The notes: generated by a model from the sequence alone, not told the origin. A stretch of 64,000 bases of DNA from Chelonoidis abingdonii (GCF_003597395.2 NC_133770.1:290337494-290401493); one strand, 5' to 3'. Numbered from the stretch's first letter, positions 12,400 through 24,749 are shown. Numbers and translations are program-made.

Positions 12400-13060
12400 A
12401 GACCTGTTCATATATAATGACAGAAAAGGCGTTGTTGTCCTGTTATTACTCCCATTTGTGGAAGGCGGACCATCTGGAGGACACTCAGGCCACAACTGTG
12501 ATCAAGAAACAGAAAGTGACGTGCAATGACAATGGGCCACAATGCACTACGGCAGAATTGAAATGATTCAGTACCAAATGGAAATTCGAACATGAGACAT
12601 CTTCCCTTGGGAATCCAACAGAGCTGGCAATGAGGACAACCAAGAGAATGATGGCAAAGTGAAACCATACAGCAAGGGATCCCTGTATGGCCATGTTCAA
12701 CCATTGCAATCCACCCTCCCAGGGACTAGACAGTAGCCCAGCACAGAGACTAACGGATTGGAGAACCAAGACTCTGGTTCCCAATACTGTAGTCTGCTGC
12801 AGCCCAATGGTTGCACCATGGCCAATACCAAAAAGCAGTTAAGAGAATGCAGAACGAGTGAGCAGGTCTAACGCCAACCATCAAATGGCCACACAAAGCA
12901 ACAACAAAAAGGAACAGTCCAAGAGGCAGTGGGAGACAGGATATATGAGGCAGATACAGGTTAGGATAGTGATGAAGCTGTGGAGTAGTGGCAGACAGTT
13001 GGCACATCCACAACAGACAGGGCTATGGCCAGGACTGGGAGGACATTAAAGAGCCTCGGC
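12400..13060 (+). mobile_element. Ty3/gypsy integrase remnant
   Basis: Plus-strand translation from about 12422 reads as a retrotransposon integrase core: S-C-Y-Y-S-H, then ADHLEDTQATTVIKK, then CNDNGPQCTTAELK with the second catalytic Asp in D-N-G-P-Q, then FSTKWKFEHETSS, then a degraded P-T-E-L-A-M-R-T-T-K-R-M stretch carrying the catalytic Glu. Farther on come SSPAQRL and RTKTLVPN, as in gypsy elements after the core. An in-frame TGA interrupts it near 12559. No LTR, protease or reverse transcriptase was identified beside it, so it is an internal fragment. Confidence 0.8.
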
Positions 13061-13475
13061 CATCTGCTGGCCTCATGTAGGAGACTCAGAAGAAACTAGG
13101 TATAATAGCAATACAGAGGAACAACAAGATGCCACCCAATGGCACGAAGGCAGCAACATCGTGGAAACAAGTGCCCCCTCCCCCTCCCCCCCGCACCCAC
13201 AGCAATAACACAAAGGAGAAATGGGAGACTGGTTTGAAGACCACCACTCTTGAGGAATATGAGGCTTAACAGCGCACAATGGGCTGGTGGTAAAGCTCAT
13301 GTCCCTGAGCTGGGACAGGTACTGGTAAACTCTGGCCCCAACAAGTCAGTAAATGATAGCACAGAAGATATATGTGGTGGATAATCAGCTGAATGTGACC
13401 ACCCACTGAGATGCTGTGACCAAAACACTAGTGTAATCATGGGTTGCATAAACAGGGGAATCTTGATTAGAGGTT
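13061..13475. other. Spacer between gypsy and CR1 remnants
   Basis: Probably the end of the gypsy element plus unclassified DNA. A C-rich run lies at 13173-13192. No gene seen. Confidence 0.4.
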
Positions 13476-13990
13476 ATTTTGCCTCTATATTTGGCACTAG
13501 TGCAGCCAGTGCTGGAATACTGTGTCCAGTTCTGGTGCCCACAATTCAAGAAGGATGTTGATAAACTGAAGAAGGTTCAGAGAAGAGCCACGAGAATGCT
13601 TAAAGGATTAGAAAATCTGCCTTATAGTGATAGACTCAGAGAGCTCAATCTATTAACTAAAGTCTGTAAGTATCTATATGGGAAAATAATGTTTGATAAT
13701 AGGTTCTTCAATCTAGCAGAGAAAGGTATAACGCAATCCAATAGCTGGTAGTTGAAAGTTAGACAAATTCAGACTGAAAATTAGACATACACTTTAATGA
13801 TGAGAGCAATTAACCATTGCAACAATTTATAATGGGTCTCCATCACGGACAATTTCTAAATCAAGATTGGATTTTTTTTTCTAAAACACATGCTCTCAGA
13901 ATTATTTCAGGGAAGTTCTATGGCCTGTATTATGGCTAGATGAACACAAAAGTTCCTCTGGCCTTGGACTCTAAGAACAGAAATTGTTAA
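13476..13990 (+). mobile_element. CR1 LINE 3' part (ORF2 C-terminus)
   Basis: An open frame from 13479 to 13751 reads L-V-Q-P-V-L-E-Y-C-V-Q-F-W, then KKVQRRATRMLKGLENLPY, then RLRELNLL, the conserved C-terminal region of CR1-type ORF2. The following 230 bases look like the decayed remainder and 3' UTR (gaacacaaaagttcctctggcc near 13943-13964). It is in the opposite orientation to the CR1 at 11815. Confidence 0.8.
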
Positions 13991-14119
13991 AAGGAAAGAT
14001 GTAGCAATCTACAGCTTGAGGGAAGACCACAGGTTGCAGTAGGGAAGAGTCTGAAGGAGGCTTCAGGAAGTCAGTGTGTGTGCACCTGGCGGAACGTTAA
14101 GTGCAGTTGAAGCACCTCT

Positions 14120-14310
14120 GAATCATAAATTTATAGAACAACAGGGTTAGAAGGGACCACAAGGATCCTCTTGTCTAACCCCCTGCCAAGATGCTGTATT
14201 TGTTGTGGCTAACCCATCCAGGACAGATGGGTATCCAGCCTCCTTTTGAAAACCTTAAGAGAAGGAGCTTCCACAACTTCCCTAAGTAGTGTGTTCAAAT
14301 AGTTCTCTGC
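14120..14310 (-). mobile_element. CR1 LINE 3' end, reverse
   Basis: Contains agggttagaagggaccaca and the text leading through aaccccctgccaagatgc and tccttttgaaaacctt. This is the reverse complement of a CR1 3' terminus; the end near 14120 carries a worn version of the terminal attctatga unit. Confidence 0.75.
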
Positions 14311-15390
14311 AGATAGCTCTCTTTACTAAGAGCCAGTTTAGTTTCGCAAGCAAGGAATCATCTCATGTTATTATGCAGCCCATGATACATGAAACAAAGT
14401 CCGTCACACCCATTCCCAGGCGATGCAGGTGTGCACGAGGGGAGCTGCAGGGAAGCAGCCTTGGGAGAAGAAGTGGTCAGGGGACACAGGAACTGAGGGG
14501 ATTTGGGCAGCTCCCACAAGTCATTGCATTAGGATAATTCTGGGGGAGATGCACTTTGGGGGCGCAGGCATGGGCAAGGCATAATCTTGGTGGCCTGTTG
14601 AGAGAAGGGAGGCTGGGGTCTTAAAAACCACATCATTTTACACCTGTTTTTAATCTTTGCTCACATTTCCTTCTACTAATCCCCTTGCTCGCTGCACTCC
14701 CTCCAACCACCTCACTTTCCCTTTCTGCCTCTCGCAGCTTCACGCATCTATCAGCCCCCCCTGCAGTGTTTGGTGTAATCTCTTTACAAAGTGCCTCCCC
14801 CCATCCTCCTTCAGATCCCTCCTCTTCCCCAGCAGGCTGCAGGCCTTACGCAGGCTTTGTGCACCACTCACCCTATGGCCCCATACTAATACTGCGGTGA
14901 TCATACAATTTCTCCACTAACTCAAGACCACCCGTTATTTCACCAAGGCCACCAGACTTAAGGGCAGAACCTTTCAGTCAGTAACAGCTTGGGTTGATAT
15001 TGAACGTGCATCCTCAAGGAGCAAGGTTGCCCTGAGCCAGTCAGGCCTCACACTATATGGACACTTTTCTCAGCTTTGCAGGTGCAGTGACTGCAGGATA
15101 TGTTGAGTACTGGCCAGGCAAATGCACAGTCCTTTGTGCTTGCATGGAATAATAGTGACATCTTGTACCCAGTTGAAGGGAAAAAGTCTTGTTCTGTATT
15201 CCCAGTAGAATAGAGTGGGAAACACTTTTCCCATCCTATGGAAGTTTTTTTTCTGTTAAGCAATAGGACAAAAGCAAGGCCTTCCCTCCCCACTCTCCCT
15301 CAAACACACATATACGTGTTTCTCCACGGAATACATGCATTCCTATAAAGTTGTGGCTTCAATGAATTGGCATTTTCTTATGACCAGCTC
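14311..15390. other. Intergenic, no gene recognised
   Basis: Pyrimidine-rich at 14650-14890; otherwise unremarkable. No gene or clear mobile element identified. Confidence 0.45.
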
Positions 15391-15399
15391 TAATTCCCT

Positions 15400-15465
15400 C
15401 TCAGGACACAGAAATAGATGGACCATTGGTATTATCCAGTATGACTGTTCTCATGTTCTTATAGG
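15400..15465 (+). mobile_element. CR1 LINE 3' tail
   Basis: Reads agatggaccattggtatta, then ccagtatgactgttctcat, then gttctta. This is the terminal text of one CR1 subfamily, also seen at 60560 and 62375 in the same orientation. Confidence 0.7.
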
Positions 15466-15569
15466 TTAAAACTCATATGGAAACTGTTCCACACCCTTCA
15501 CCGTTTTTGTTGCCGTTCTCTGTACTTTTTCCAATTCTAATATTTCTTTGTTGAGACTGTTCAGATGAT

Positions 15570-15690
15570 GCATCGTTCCATAGAGTTTAAGGCCAGAAGG
15601 AACCATCTGGTCTGACCTCCTGTATATCACAGGCCTTTAAATTTTACCTGTACTGAGCCCAAAGACCTCAGTTAGACCAAAGCTTTTCAC
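15570..15690 (-). mobile_element. CR1 LINE 3' end, reverse
   Basis: The stretch tccatagagtttaaggcca, then gaaggaaccatctggtctg, then acctcctgtatatcacagg is the reverse complement of a CR1-type 3' end that I associate with turtles. Confidence 0.65.
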
Positions 15691-18605
15691 TTCTCAGGAG
15701 GAGACAGAACTGGGTGTCACAAGCAGAGATCAAAGTGTCACCAATGCTGAAGTCCCCTGCAATGGCAGGGAACTGATTAAATGAGATAGGCCAAGATGAT
15801 GCTGACAGGCCATCCATGCCCCACAAATTCCGCAAGTCCTAGCTGGCGGTGGTCAGACTTTCAGTCCCTTCCTAGTCAGCTACCACTGGCACAAATGCTC
15901 TGGACCCCTGACTGCAGCTTAAATCTGCCCTCTCCATGTGGAAACCTCAAACACTGACAGGGCCCCATGTTCCTGGGTTAATCCCCTCTAGGCATAGCAG
16001 ACCCTGCCAATGCAAGGAATGCAATGGGCACTGGCCTATGGCAAAGGGGCTGACTGGGGCCTGTTTTTAAGGCATGAATTGGCAACAAGGAGCCAGTCAA
16101 AATGGTGCAAATTTTGAATCTGCAACAAAAAGTTCAAAATTTTGAATTTCAATGAAAAAAAAATCAGGGACAAGATGAAGTGTTCATGATTTCCCCCCAC
16201 TCTCCAGGTTTCTCCCAGCTCTAGCACCCAGCAGTGAGAGCAGCCATACAGACTGTGCACACCTCAGTGAAGACTGACCCTTCCACAACCAAAGATTTCA
16301 ACTCTCCTAACACCTGAGCTCACTGAGAAAGCCCAGAACCTCTCCACACACAGCAATGTCCCAGAGGCAATCAAACTCCCTGAACAAGTGCATTACAAAG
16401 AGAAGTTCAGCATGCCGCTACTCAGAGAACTATAAACAGTAATAAGTGGCTCGAGACTTACCGTATATGAGTAAAAAAATGATTCAATAAATACGCAGAC
16501 ACAAGCAAAGATTTCATGTGCATCATCTTTTTTTTTTTTTTTTTTTAAAGATCCCTAGCTAGGTCCTTGTACTTTCCTTAATACATTTCCCCAGAAATTT
16601 TATTTTTAATAGCTTCATTTATCACATATCTACTGACCATTAAACATTATTGGCCTAATAAAGGGCCAGATTCTGCACCCCCTACTTATGGTGAATAGTA
16701 ACTTAATTGCCAAGTAGCATTATGAATAGGAAATGACTGCAGCCCCATGTAAGAAAGAGCATAGTGAGAAAAGGCCTCAGCAGTCCTATTGAGTGGAAAA
16801 TAGTTGTGTCTATTTCTCACCCTTGGGTCACTCATCACCTTTGCACACGAAGGACCAGCCTCCTTCCATGAAAGGTGAAGCAGCACTAAGGTTTCTTCCC
16901 CCAATGAAAACACATTCCGCAAGTCACAGACGTATTTGCAGCTTACCTCCAGTACCCATGGTAATTCACTGATTTGTTACATGAGGCTACATGGTGGCCA
17001 GAAGCAGTGCAGGTACACTGCGGGGGTGGTACAGGCACACGGACCGATTACAAACTGGCCCTATATAACTAAATCTCAGGAATTGTCTTCGTGTTGTTGG
17101 GAAACCACTGGATGAAGATTGGTAAAGTAGCTTTTCAAGCTGGAGGCTGTATTGCACTGAGACCTGTGGAAAAGCGCCAAGCAAAACCAGCCAAGCGTGC
17201 ATGCGAGTGCCAAGAAAAGATGGCTGAAGCTTGTCACTCTACCAAGCCCCCAAGTGGGGTGTTTGGAAGCCAAACGTAGACTGCATCTGGCAGAGTTGTG
17301 TGTAATAGTGTGTATGTTGGCAGCAGGCCTACCATGCTCGTGGGACGTTCAGAAATGGCCTGGAGTCTGGCCCCTGAGGATTACATAGTAGCTGTTCCCC
17401 GACCTGCTCATTTGTTTTTAATACAAATCTTGGAGATTAGTTTCAGCAGGCGCCATTCTTGGGAAGGCAAGAAGATTTTGATGGGGAGTGGTCATCTGTT
17501 TCATCCCTCTCTCTCTCTGAGTGAGAAAGTGACATTTAGGCCCAGATCCTAATAAGTGCCTAAACAACGTTGAGAACCTGTCTCTTAGTGACTCACCTTG
17601 AAGTTTCTATGTGAGTTACATGATTTTAGCTAGTAGTGTCACATCCCCATTAAAAAGGTGTGGCGGGTCTAGCCCAAAGCGTTGCCATGAGGACAGGCAG
17701 CTGACTCCCTGCCTTTTGATTGTAACGGCCAGATCTGAAGCTCCCATTGACTGCAGTGACATCTGTGGTGCTCAGCCTTTCTGAAAATCAGGCAATAATC
17801 TAGGCAGGGCAAGGATGCGCACCTAGTCCCTCCTGGGCGCCACTAGAAACAAATAACAACAACTCCTTAGTATGATTTACCTGCAGTATAATGGCTGACG
17901 TGCAGGGAACTTATCCTATAGGAGCACATTTGGATTTACAAAAATAATCAGGTGAATGTAATGCTTAGGAAAGGGTTTGATTATACCTCCCAAGGCCAGG
18001 GACCCTGAAAGCTGGGGCTGAGCAAGCTTTCGAAAGCCATCCCACCAAAGCACCGCTGTCCTGATGGTACAGTGCACCCCTGCTTTTCTGGAGTATTTTG
18101 GAGCAGATACCATCAAATGCATGAAAACTTGTGCCAGCCCCTGTCTTGGCTCTGAATCAGGACAAACAACCCGTAGGTGAGACCAGCTCATTCCCAGTGA
18201 CCTAAGTGGGAGCTGACTGCGATTATCTCCAGAGGTGAAAAGCAAACACATTTAACTAAAGCCCTAATATCCCCTCCCTGCTGCTAACGCATTTGCTGTT
18301 TGATTTGATTGACTCATTGACAAAGCAAACCTCTATGGATGGAGAAATAGGAACTCTGCAATTTGCGGGCTGATCAGTTTACATTAGAAAACATTTTTAA
18401 GCCCACAAAGTTGTCTGGTATGGTATAAACATGCACAGTGGGCAAACCTTTGTGGTAGGACTGAAAGTTTCCCTCTTCTTTTGCTGCCACTTTCCCTGTC
18501 GCCTCAGGAACCCCTCCTCGCTCTTCCTCTTCAGACATCCTCCTACCTACGGCTTCATTCCCATCCAGCTCACCCGTTGGCCGGCTGCTCTCTCCACTTA
18601 CCTAT
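15691..18605. other. Intergenic, no gene recognised
   Basis: No gene recognised. There is a T-run near 16530-16547. About 18250-18430 is AT-rich, looks unique, and resembles no repeat family I know. Confidence 0.5.
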
Positions 18606-19259
18606 TGTGACAAAGTTCCTCCTCTATCTTGGCGGGTCCTGCGCTTCTTGGCAGATTTGCTCACCTCTGTGATCTTCCCCACAGTCTAGGTCAACTCCTC
18701 CTGTGTCTGATCAGGAGTTGGGAGGTTTGGGGGAAACCCAGGCCCGCCCTCTACTCCAGGTTCCAGCCCAGGGCCCTGTGGATTGCAGCTGTCTATAGCA
18801 CCTCCTAACCAGCTGCTGACAGCTACAACTCCCTGGGCTACTTCCCCATGGCCTCCTCCAAACACCTTCTTTATCCTCACCACAGGATCTTCCTCCTGAT
18901 GTCTGATAAATGCTGGTCTCCTAAATCCTCCAGCAATACACTCTCTCACTCTCAGCTCCTGCCTTCTTGCTCCCAGCTCCTCACTCGCACTCCTTCTCTT
19001 CTAGCTCCTCTCGGCCTGACTGGGGTGAGCTCCTTTTTAAAGCCAGGTGCCCCTGATTAGCCTGCCCTGATGGCTGCAGGTGTTCTAATTAAGGTAGCTA
19101 TCTCCACCCTTTAGAGAGGTCTTAATTGGCTCCAGGTTGCCTGATTAACCTGGAGCAACTGCCATTTGGTTACCATGGTCCTAGGGATTTGTTTAGCCTG
19201 GGGCTAACATACCTGTTTCTCAGTACTTTACTGTAGCCATCTGGCCTTGCCCCATCACA
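18606..19259. mobile_element. Solo LTR of a retrotransposon
   Basis: The element begins TGTGACAAAG and ends CATCACA, keeping TG...CA borders. It is flanked by ctat on both sides (18602-18605 and 19260-19263), a 4-bp target duplication. Length is about 654 bp and no internal coding sequence is present, as expected after LTR-LTR recombination. The interior resembles an LTR family I have seen in turtle genomes. Transcription direction could not be set confidently. Confidence 0.75.
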
Positions 19260-19263
19260 CTAT

Positions 19264-21040
19264 GTTCAAGTCCTGAGAAGTGCTGGGCACCTGCAACTTC
19301 CATGGCTGGTAGTGGGATGCTCTTAAAACATGGCCCACTGACCTTCGAAATTATCATTAGTTTTTTGACAACACGCTTACCATTGTGCAGGCACAAATGA
19401 AGACATAGACCCTGCGCTTCCACAAGAAATCACACAAAGTCCAGACAAAAGGAAGCAAAGACTTTTATTGATTTTTCTTTACATTGAACAGAAGCCACGC
19501 AAAATGCCACGATACAGCATATGTAGAAAAATAGTAGAATCATATTGACACTGATGAATATTTGTTGTTAATTATTATTATCTTATTATACAGATTTCAT
19601 CATAACCATAATAAATTAGCATTAAAATTTCACAGTGGCATTATAAGCTTTACATTCATGATCTTGTTTAGATAAGGGACCACGTCAAATGTCTTAACCC
19701 TTACGTTTGATCACAATTCAAAGTGGTACATTTAAAATGTAAAAGCCTTTTCCCTTCATCTAATGTGATTTGCCCACGTTAATCCATTGACTTGATGCCT
19801 TAGAGAGGTCTGCATTTGTCTTCAAAGACATTACTTGTACAAACACAGCTGACCAATACAAAAATGGAACCCAAAATGTTTATTATCAGTTAGGGTGTGA
19901 TCCTGAGGTGGAATGAACACTTCCATCTTCGATTTGTCCAGATCCTCAGCTGGTATAAATTGACACACCAATTCATACCACTTCAGGACCTGGCTCAATG
20001 TACTGAAGGGCAAGTTGTGGGTGATTGGCTCTTCTCAGGATCAAGCCCTTATTCAAACCTCGTGAATGCCACCAAGTCAAAACTGAAATTCTAGACAATT
20101 GACTTATGTCTGGGTTTTACCCTAACATTCAGTGGAGTCAACCCAAATGTGTTTTTCCATTTTGTAAGATCATTCTTCCTTGTCTGCATAAATTTAGCGT
20201 AAAAGGACCTCACGTTAGACAGAAATAAAAACAGCTGAAATGTGTGGCAGATGACAAAATATTCATCTGCAGGAGCTGAGTTACAGAGAGATGGAATACA
20301 ATGAAGCAAATCTTGATGTCTTCCTTAAAAGCCAGTACAGATTATCCAAGTCAATTTATCCAAGCTCTGACCATCTAATTATTGCCTTTTCTTCCTGATA
20401 TGAAACAATCTGCAGGTTTTCTGACAAAATTTAAAGCTATGTAATTTAGAAGTACAACTTCAATTGCCACATACCAATGTCTTAATGCCCCTGGATTTGG
20501 ACCAGAGAGTACAAAAACGGCTGTGTTTAAAAATAACTCAAAATGGCTTGTATGCACATGAACCTCCATATAAGATTATTGCTGGGCTCTGACTCTTAAT
20601 GTATTGAAAGCCTATATAAAGATTCTTATTCTTACACATATCTCATGCACATTATGTACCTAGTACAATTAAACTTAGAGAGAGAATGTGGAAAAATAAT
20701 GTAAATGAAGGGGTGGATCCATTGTCTCGCCCCCAGTTTTGTCATTCCCGCCTGTGCAGAGCGAATGTGAAATGCTACCAAATCAGAATTTGGCACTCCT
20801 GCCAATGGCAGCATTTTACCCCCACTTTGCGGGTAAGATGCAAGTGCAAGGTGCCAGGAGTGGAGAATCAAGTCCCTCGTGTTTAAGATGTCTAGAAAGG
20901 GAGTGAATTATCCAAGTTAATATCCAAGCCATCATCAGAAACTCAAGCACAATATTCTTTATAATCCTTATTCTGATACCAGTTCAGCCTTTTCCTTAAT
21001 AGCCTTTTCAATCTCTGTTTTAAACTTAGATTTGGGGCTT
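19264..21040. other. Intergenic, AT-rich unique-looking DNA
   Basis: The sequence is AT-rich, fairly uniform and lacks familiar repeat signatures. No open frame has coding character. It contains a good minus-strand polyadenylation context near 19464, described separately. Confidence 0.45.
19464..19469 (-). promoter_or_regulatory. Candidate polyadenylation signal
   Basis: On the minus strand AATAAA is followed within about 40 bases by T- and GT-rich DNA (cttttgtctgg, ctttgtgtgatttcttgtgg), the arrangement of a functional poly(A) site. No upstream minus-strand coding exon was found, so the transcript would be non-coding or the match is chance. Confidence 0.25.
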
Positions 21041-21780
21041 ATTCATAGATTCATAGACTCTAGGACTGGAAGGGACCTCAAGAGGTCATCGAGTCCAGTC
21101 CCCTCCCCTCATGGCAGGACCAAATACTGTCTAGACCATCTCTGATAGACATTTATCTAACCTACTCTTAAATATCTCCGGAGATGGAGATTCACAACCT
21201 CCCTAGGGCAATTTATTCCAGTGTAACTTACCGACAGTTAGGAACTTCTTTTCCGAAGTCCAAACCTAAACTCCCTGTGACGTGTTAAGCCCATGCCATT
21301 TTCTATTCATTGAGGCTAAGGTGACAGTTTCCCCTCCTCCTGCAGACCCTTTTAGAATACCGGAAAACAGCTATCATGTCCCTCTTCATCTTCTCTTTTC
21401 CAAACGTAATAAACCCATTCGTTCAGCCTGTCCTTCAATAGGTCAGTTCTCAGACTTTAATCATTTCTTGTTGCTTCTTCTCTGGACCCTCCATTTCCAC
21501 ATCTTTCTTGAAATGCGGTGCCCAGACTGGACACAATACTCCAGCGAGGCCTAACAGCGCAGAATTGGAGCGGAAGAATGGCTTCTTCGGTGTCCTTGTT
21601 TCCAACACGACCTGTTAATGCATCCCAGAATCACATTTTGCTTTTTTTGCAACAGTATCACACTGTTGACTCATATTTAGCTTGTGGTCCACTATGCCCC
21701 CTAGATCTCTTTCTGCCACACTCCTTCCTAGACAGTCTCTTCCCATTCTGTATGTGTGAAACTGATTGTTCCTTCCTAAA
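21041..21780 (-). mobile_element. CR1 LINE 3' part, reverse
   Basis: Begins at its 3' end with ttcatagattcatagactc, then aggactggaagggacctca and agaggtcatcgagtccagt, the reverse complement of a CR1 3' terminus. It continues through about 700 bases of ORF2-derived text including tgcccagactggacacaat and cccctagatctctttctgcc. Many frameshifts are present. Confidence 0.8.
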
Positions 21781-21812
21781 TTTCACACATACAGAATGGG
21801 AAGAGACTGTCT
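21730..21812. repeat. Perfect 32-bp fold-back in a CR1 fragment
   Basis: 21730-21761 and 21781-21812 are exact reverse complements, separated by 19 bases. The left arm belongs to the CR1 text; the right arm is an inverted copy that replaces the expected continuation. Confidence 0.85.
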
Positions 21813-22469
21813 GTGGTTCTATCTTTGTTGTCTAAATGGGAAGAATGTTTAAACCAGATTACCTACAGTGCCAAAGTACCTGGTTTTCAAATCTGGGGAG
21901 CATTTTCCTACCAGATTGTGGAACCAGTATGTACATAAATCTCTGGCTATCAAAGTAAGAGACTTTGCCCACAAACCTATGTTCTCTATAGCCTAATTAC
22001 ATACATCAGTGCAGGAACACTGAAGGTAATGAATTACGGATCAATATTTCAAAGAACTGAGAATTAACTCAGGATATAACATTGCCATAAAATGCTCTGC
22101 CTGTGTAGATAAAGTATGAAAGAAGAGAATCATCTCACACCATCCAAGCCACCTATTACAACTTAGTATTAAAAAGTCAGAGTCTGATGCTGAGGGATAG
22201 CAACTCGGGCCAACTTTAATGGGTCTTTCACAGATTCAACAATTCTCGGGATTAGGCCTTTAGAGAAAGGTTCCAGGGATGAAAGCATATTTATTCCCTG
22301 TGTGAAATACATACTGGACAATAGCTGATAGCAAGACAAGACCTGCTCTACAGCAAAGTGTTGCTGTGAAGAGAAGCCAAAATTTCTAACTTGAGTGCCT
22401 ACAGTTAGACACTTGCTTACATATTTAGGCACCTACATATGGTAGGTGCCTGATTTTCAGAGGCTTATG

Positions 22470-23058
22470 CAGAGGTGGGCAAACTACGGCCCATGGGCCA
22501 CATCCAGTCCGCAGGACCGTCCTGCCTGGCCTTTCAGCTCCTGGCCGGGGATGCTAGCCCCAGGCCCCTCCTCTGCTGTCCCTCCTCCCTGCCAGCCTCT
22601 GCTCGCCATGCCATCAGCGCTCTGGGTGGCGGGGTTGTGAGCTCCTGCTGGGCAGCGTGGTGGTGTGGCTGGCTCCGTCCAGGCTTTGCGGCTGCCAGTC
22701 CTGCTCCTCTGAGTGGCATGGTAAGGGGGCAGGGAGTGTGGGGGGGGGGTTGGATAAGGGGCAGGGGGTGGTTGGATAGGTGTGGGAGTCCCGGAAGGGC
22801 CTGTCAGGGGAGCGGGAATGTGGATAGGGGTTGGGCAGACAAGGGACAGGGAGCAGGGGAGGATTGGATAGGGAGAGGGGTCCTGGGGGGGCAGTTAGGG
22901 GTGGGGGGTCCCAGGAGTGGGCAGTCAGGGAACAAGGAGCAGGGGGGGTTGGATGGATCAGGGGGTTCTGAGGGGGGAAGTCCTTCCCTACCCGCCCCTC
23001 CGTACAATTTCAGAACCCCCAATGTGGCCCTTGGGCCAAAAAGTTTGCCCACCCCGGT
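22470..23058. mobile_element. GC-rich hAT-type non-autonomous element
   Basis: The left end cagaggtgggcaaactacgg and the right end gccaaaaagtttgcccacccc are inverted repeats. The interior is GC-rich with G-runs and repeated units (gggcagggngnggggg), and contains ggcccatgggccacatccag, typical of a turtle hAT-derived family as I remember it. The long open frame across it is compositional. Confidence 0.65.
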
Positions 23059-23149
23059 GTTATGGTTCCATCAACTTTGGTGGGACATGTGGGTGCTTGG
23101 GGCCTTTGAAAATCAGACCACTTACTTAGCTCAAGTATGGAAACAGGCA

Positions 23150-23415
23150 GAAGCAGCTCCAGGGTTTTTGTTGCCCTAGGCGGCAGTGCTCCTCCTCTGA
23201 GCATTTGGCAGCAGGGGGTCCTTCCGCTCCACGTCTTTGGGGTCTTTTGGCAGCGGGTCTCGGAGCGAGTGAAGGACCCTTCGCTGAATTTCCACTTAAG
23301 ACCTGGAGTGGAAGGACCCTGCACCGCCAAATTTCTGCCAAAGGTGGCAAAATGCCGCCCCGCAAATCTTGCAGCCCTAGGCAACTACCTAGGGGCGCCT
23401 AGTGGAAGCGCTGGC
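23150..23415. repeat. Probable MITE-like repeat (CCCTAGGCGGCAG type)
   Basis: Contains ttgttgccctaggcggcag at the left and gcagccctaggcaactacc at the right, with internal repetition of gaaggaccct. It looks like a decayed non-autonomous DNA element, but ends and target duplication are unclear. Confidence 0.4.
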
Positions 23416-23454
23416 CCTAGAATCAGGTGTCTAACTTAATCTCCCAGTCAGACA

Positions 23455-23940
23455 GAGCTAGACTCTAAGCTCTTTAGGGCAGGTACTGCATCTACCCTTA
23501 CTTCAAGCACTTGGCCTTTCTCTTGATGTCAATCTCACCTCCCACTGGTTCATCATGTCAGCCACCCCTGCCTATCTGTTAACTTTTCAAATAAGCACTT
23601 TAATGCTTTCTCCCATGCTGACCCACATGCTCGGGAGGCGCTCCCCATGAACATCCGCACAGCTACCTCATTATCCACCTCCAAATCCCTCCTCAAAATG
23701 CTTCTTTGCCTCAATGCCTACAAGATATTTGACAACAGCCAGGTTGCTGGCATGCAGAGACCACTGCCTATCACACTGACTCATTGTTTACTTGTCTGTC
23801 TCGATCCATCTGTTGTCTCTTGTCTTGTTACTTTAAGCTCTTTGGGGCAGAGATTGTCTTTTTGTTCTGTGTTCGTACAGCACTATGGGATCCTGGTCCA
23901 TAGTTAGGGCTCCAAGGCACTACAGTAATAATATATAATA
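23455..23940 (+). mobile_element. LINE 3' end, L2-like
   Basis: Plus-strand translation near 23635-23735 gives A-L-P-M-N-I-R-T-A followed by a K-S-L-L-K-M-L-L stretch, resembling the C-terminus of L2-type reverse transcriptase proteins. The 3' UTR text (agctctttggggcagagat, gtacagcactatgggatcc) follows, then a (taa)n tail near 23925-23948. Confidence 0.6.
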
Positions 23941-24749
23941 ATAATAAATACATATTCAGTAAATAATACTGTTTCTGCCTACCAAATCTTACTGGGAAGG
24001 AGGCTGTATATCAGTATTTCAATTCCCAGTGTTGATTAAGAAGAATTATGTCCAACACTTTTAGAGAGGATCACAGATCTCTCAGGTAATGTCTGTGCAG
24101 ACTTTAGTTGCTCCTTTAAATGGTTACCTTGGTAGAGATCATATCTAAATATGGAAATTAAGCATAGCCTCAGAACCCTAAAAGATCTTGTAGCACGTGT
24201 AGGATGGCAGGTAGAACTCTATCCATGACCCAGAGATTAAACTTTTCAGTTTAGCCTTCACAACACACAAGCATGAATTCACTGGTTTTTGGTTTCCTCT
24301 TCCGCAAATGGTTGAAGCCATATAGAGTCACTATGTAGCCCAAATCTACATCAATATCACAATCTGTGACCTCCATTGATCAGGAAATGCTAGATGAAAG
24401 GAGGTAACAATTGTTGACCTACTTACAGGCAAGCTTTATGCACAAATCTATGAGAGCCAATTTCATCTCTGACGGTTCATTATTAAAATAATTCATTGCT
24501 CAAGCCAAATGGAGCTAATACCCGGGATGAACTGGACTCTGAAATTGCTATGAGGGTCTAGGCGAAAGTCAACATTAGCAATGACCCCAAGCCACAAATT
24601 TCAGACCTTGATCCAAATCTGGATCTGAACTTTCTCCAAGTTCAGGAATATATGGCTCTGTTTTGGTCCAACTTTATCTAATGCTCTTACCAATACATCC
24701 TACAATATTCAATTGGAAGCTCTAAAAGTAGCAGGGCAAGATCATCTAT

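Noticed and set aside
22475..23179. 234-codon open frame
   Set aside because: It spans a GC-rich hAT-type repeat and runs through both of its ends; the translation is Gly/Trp-rich and repetitive, typical of composition and not of a gene.
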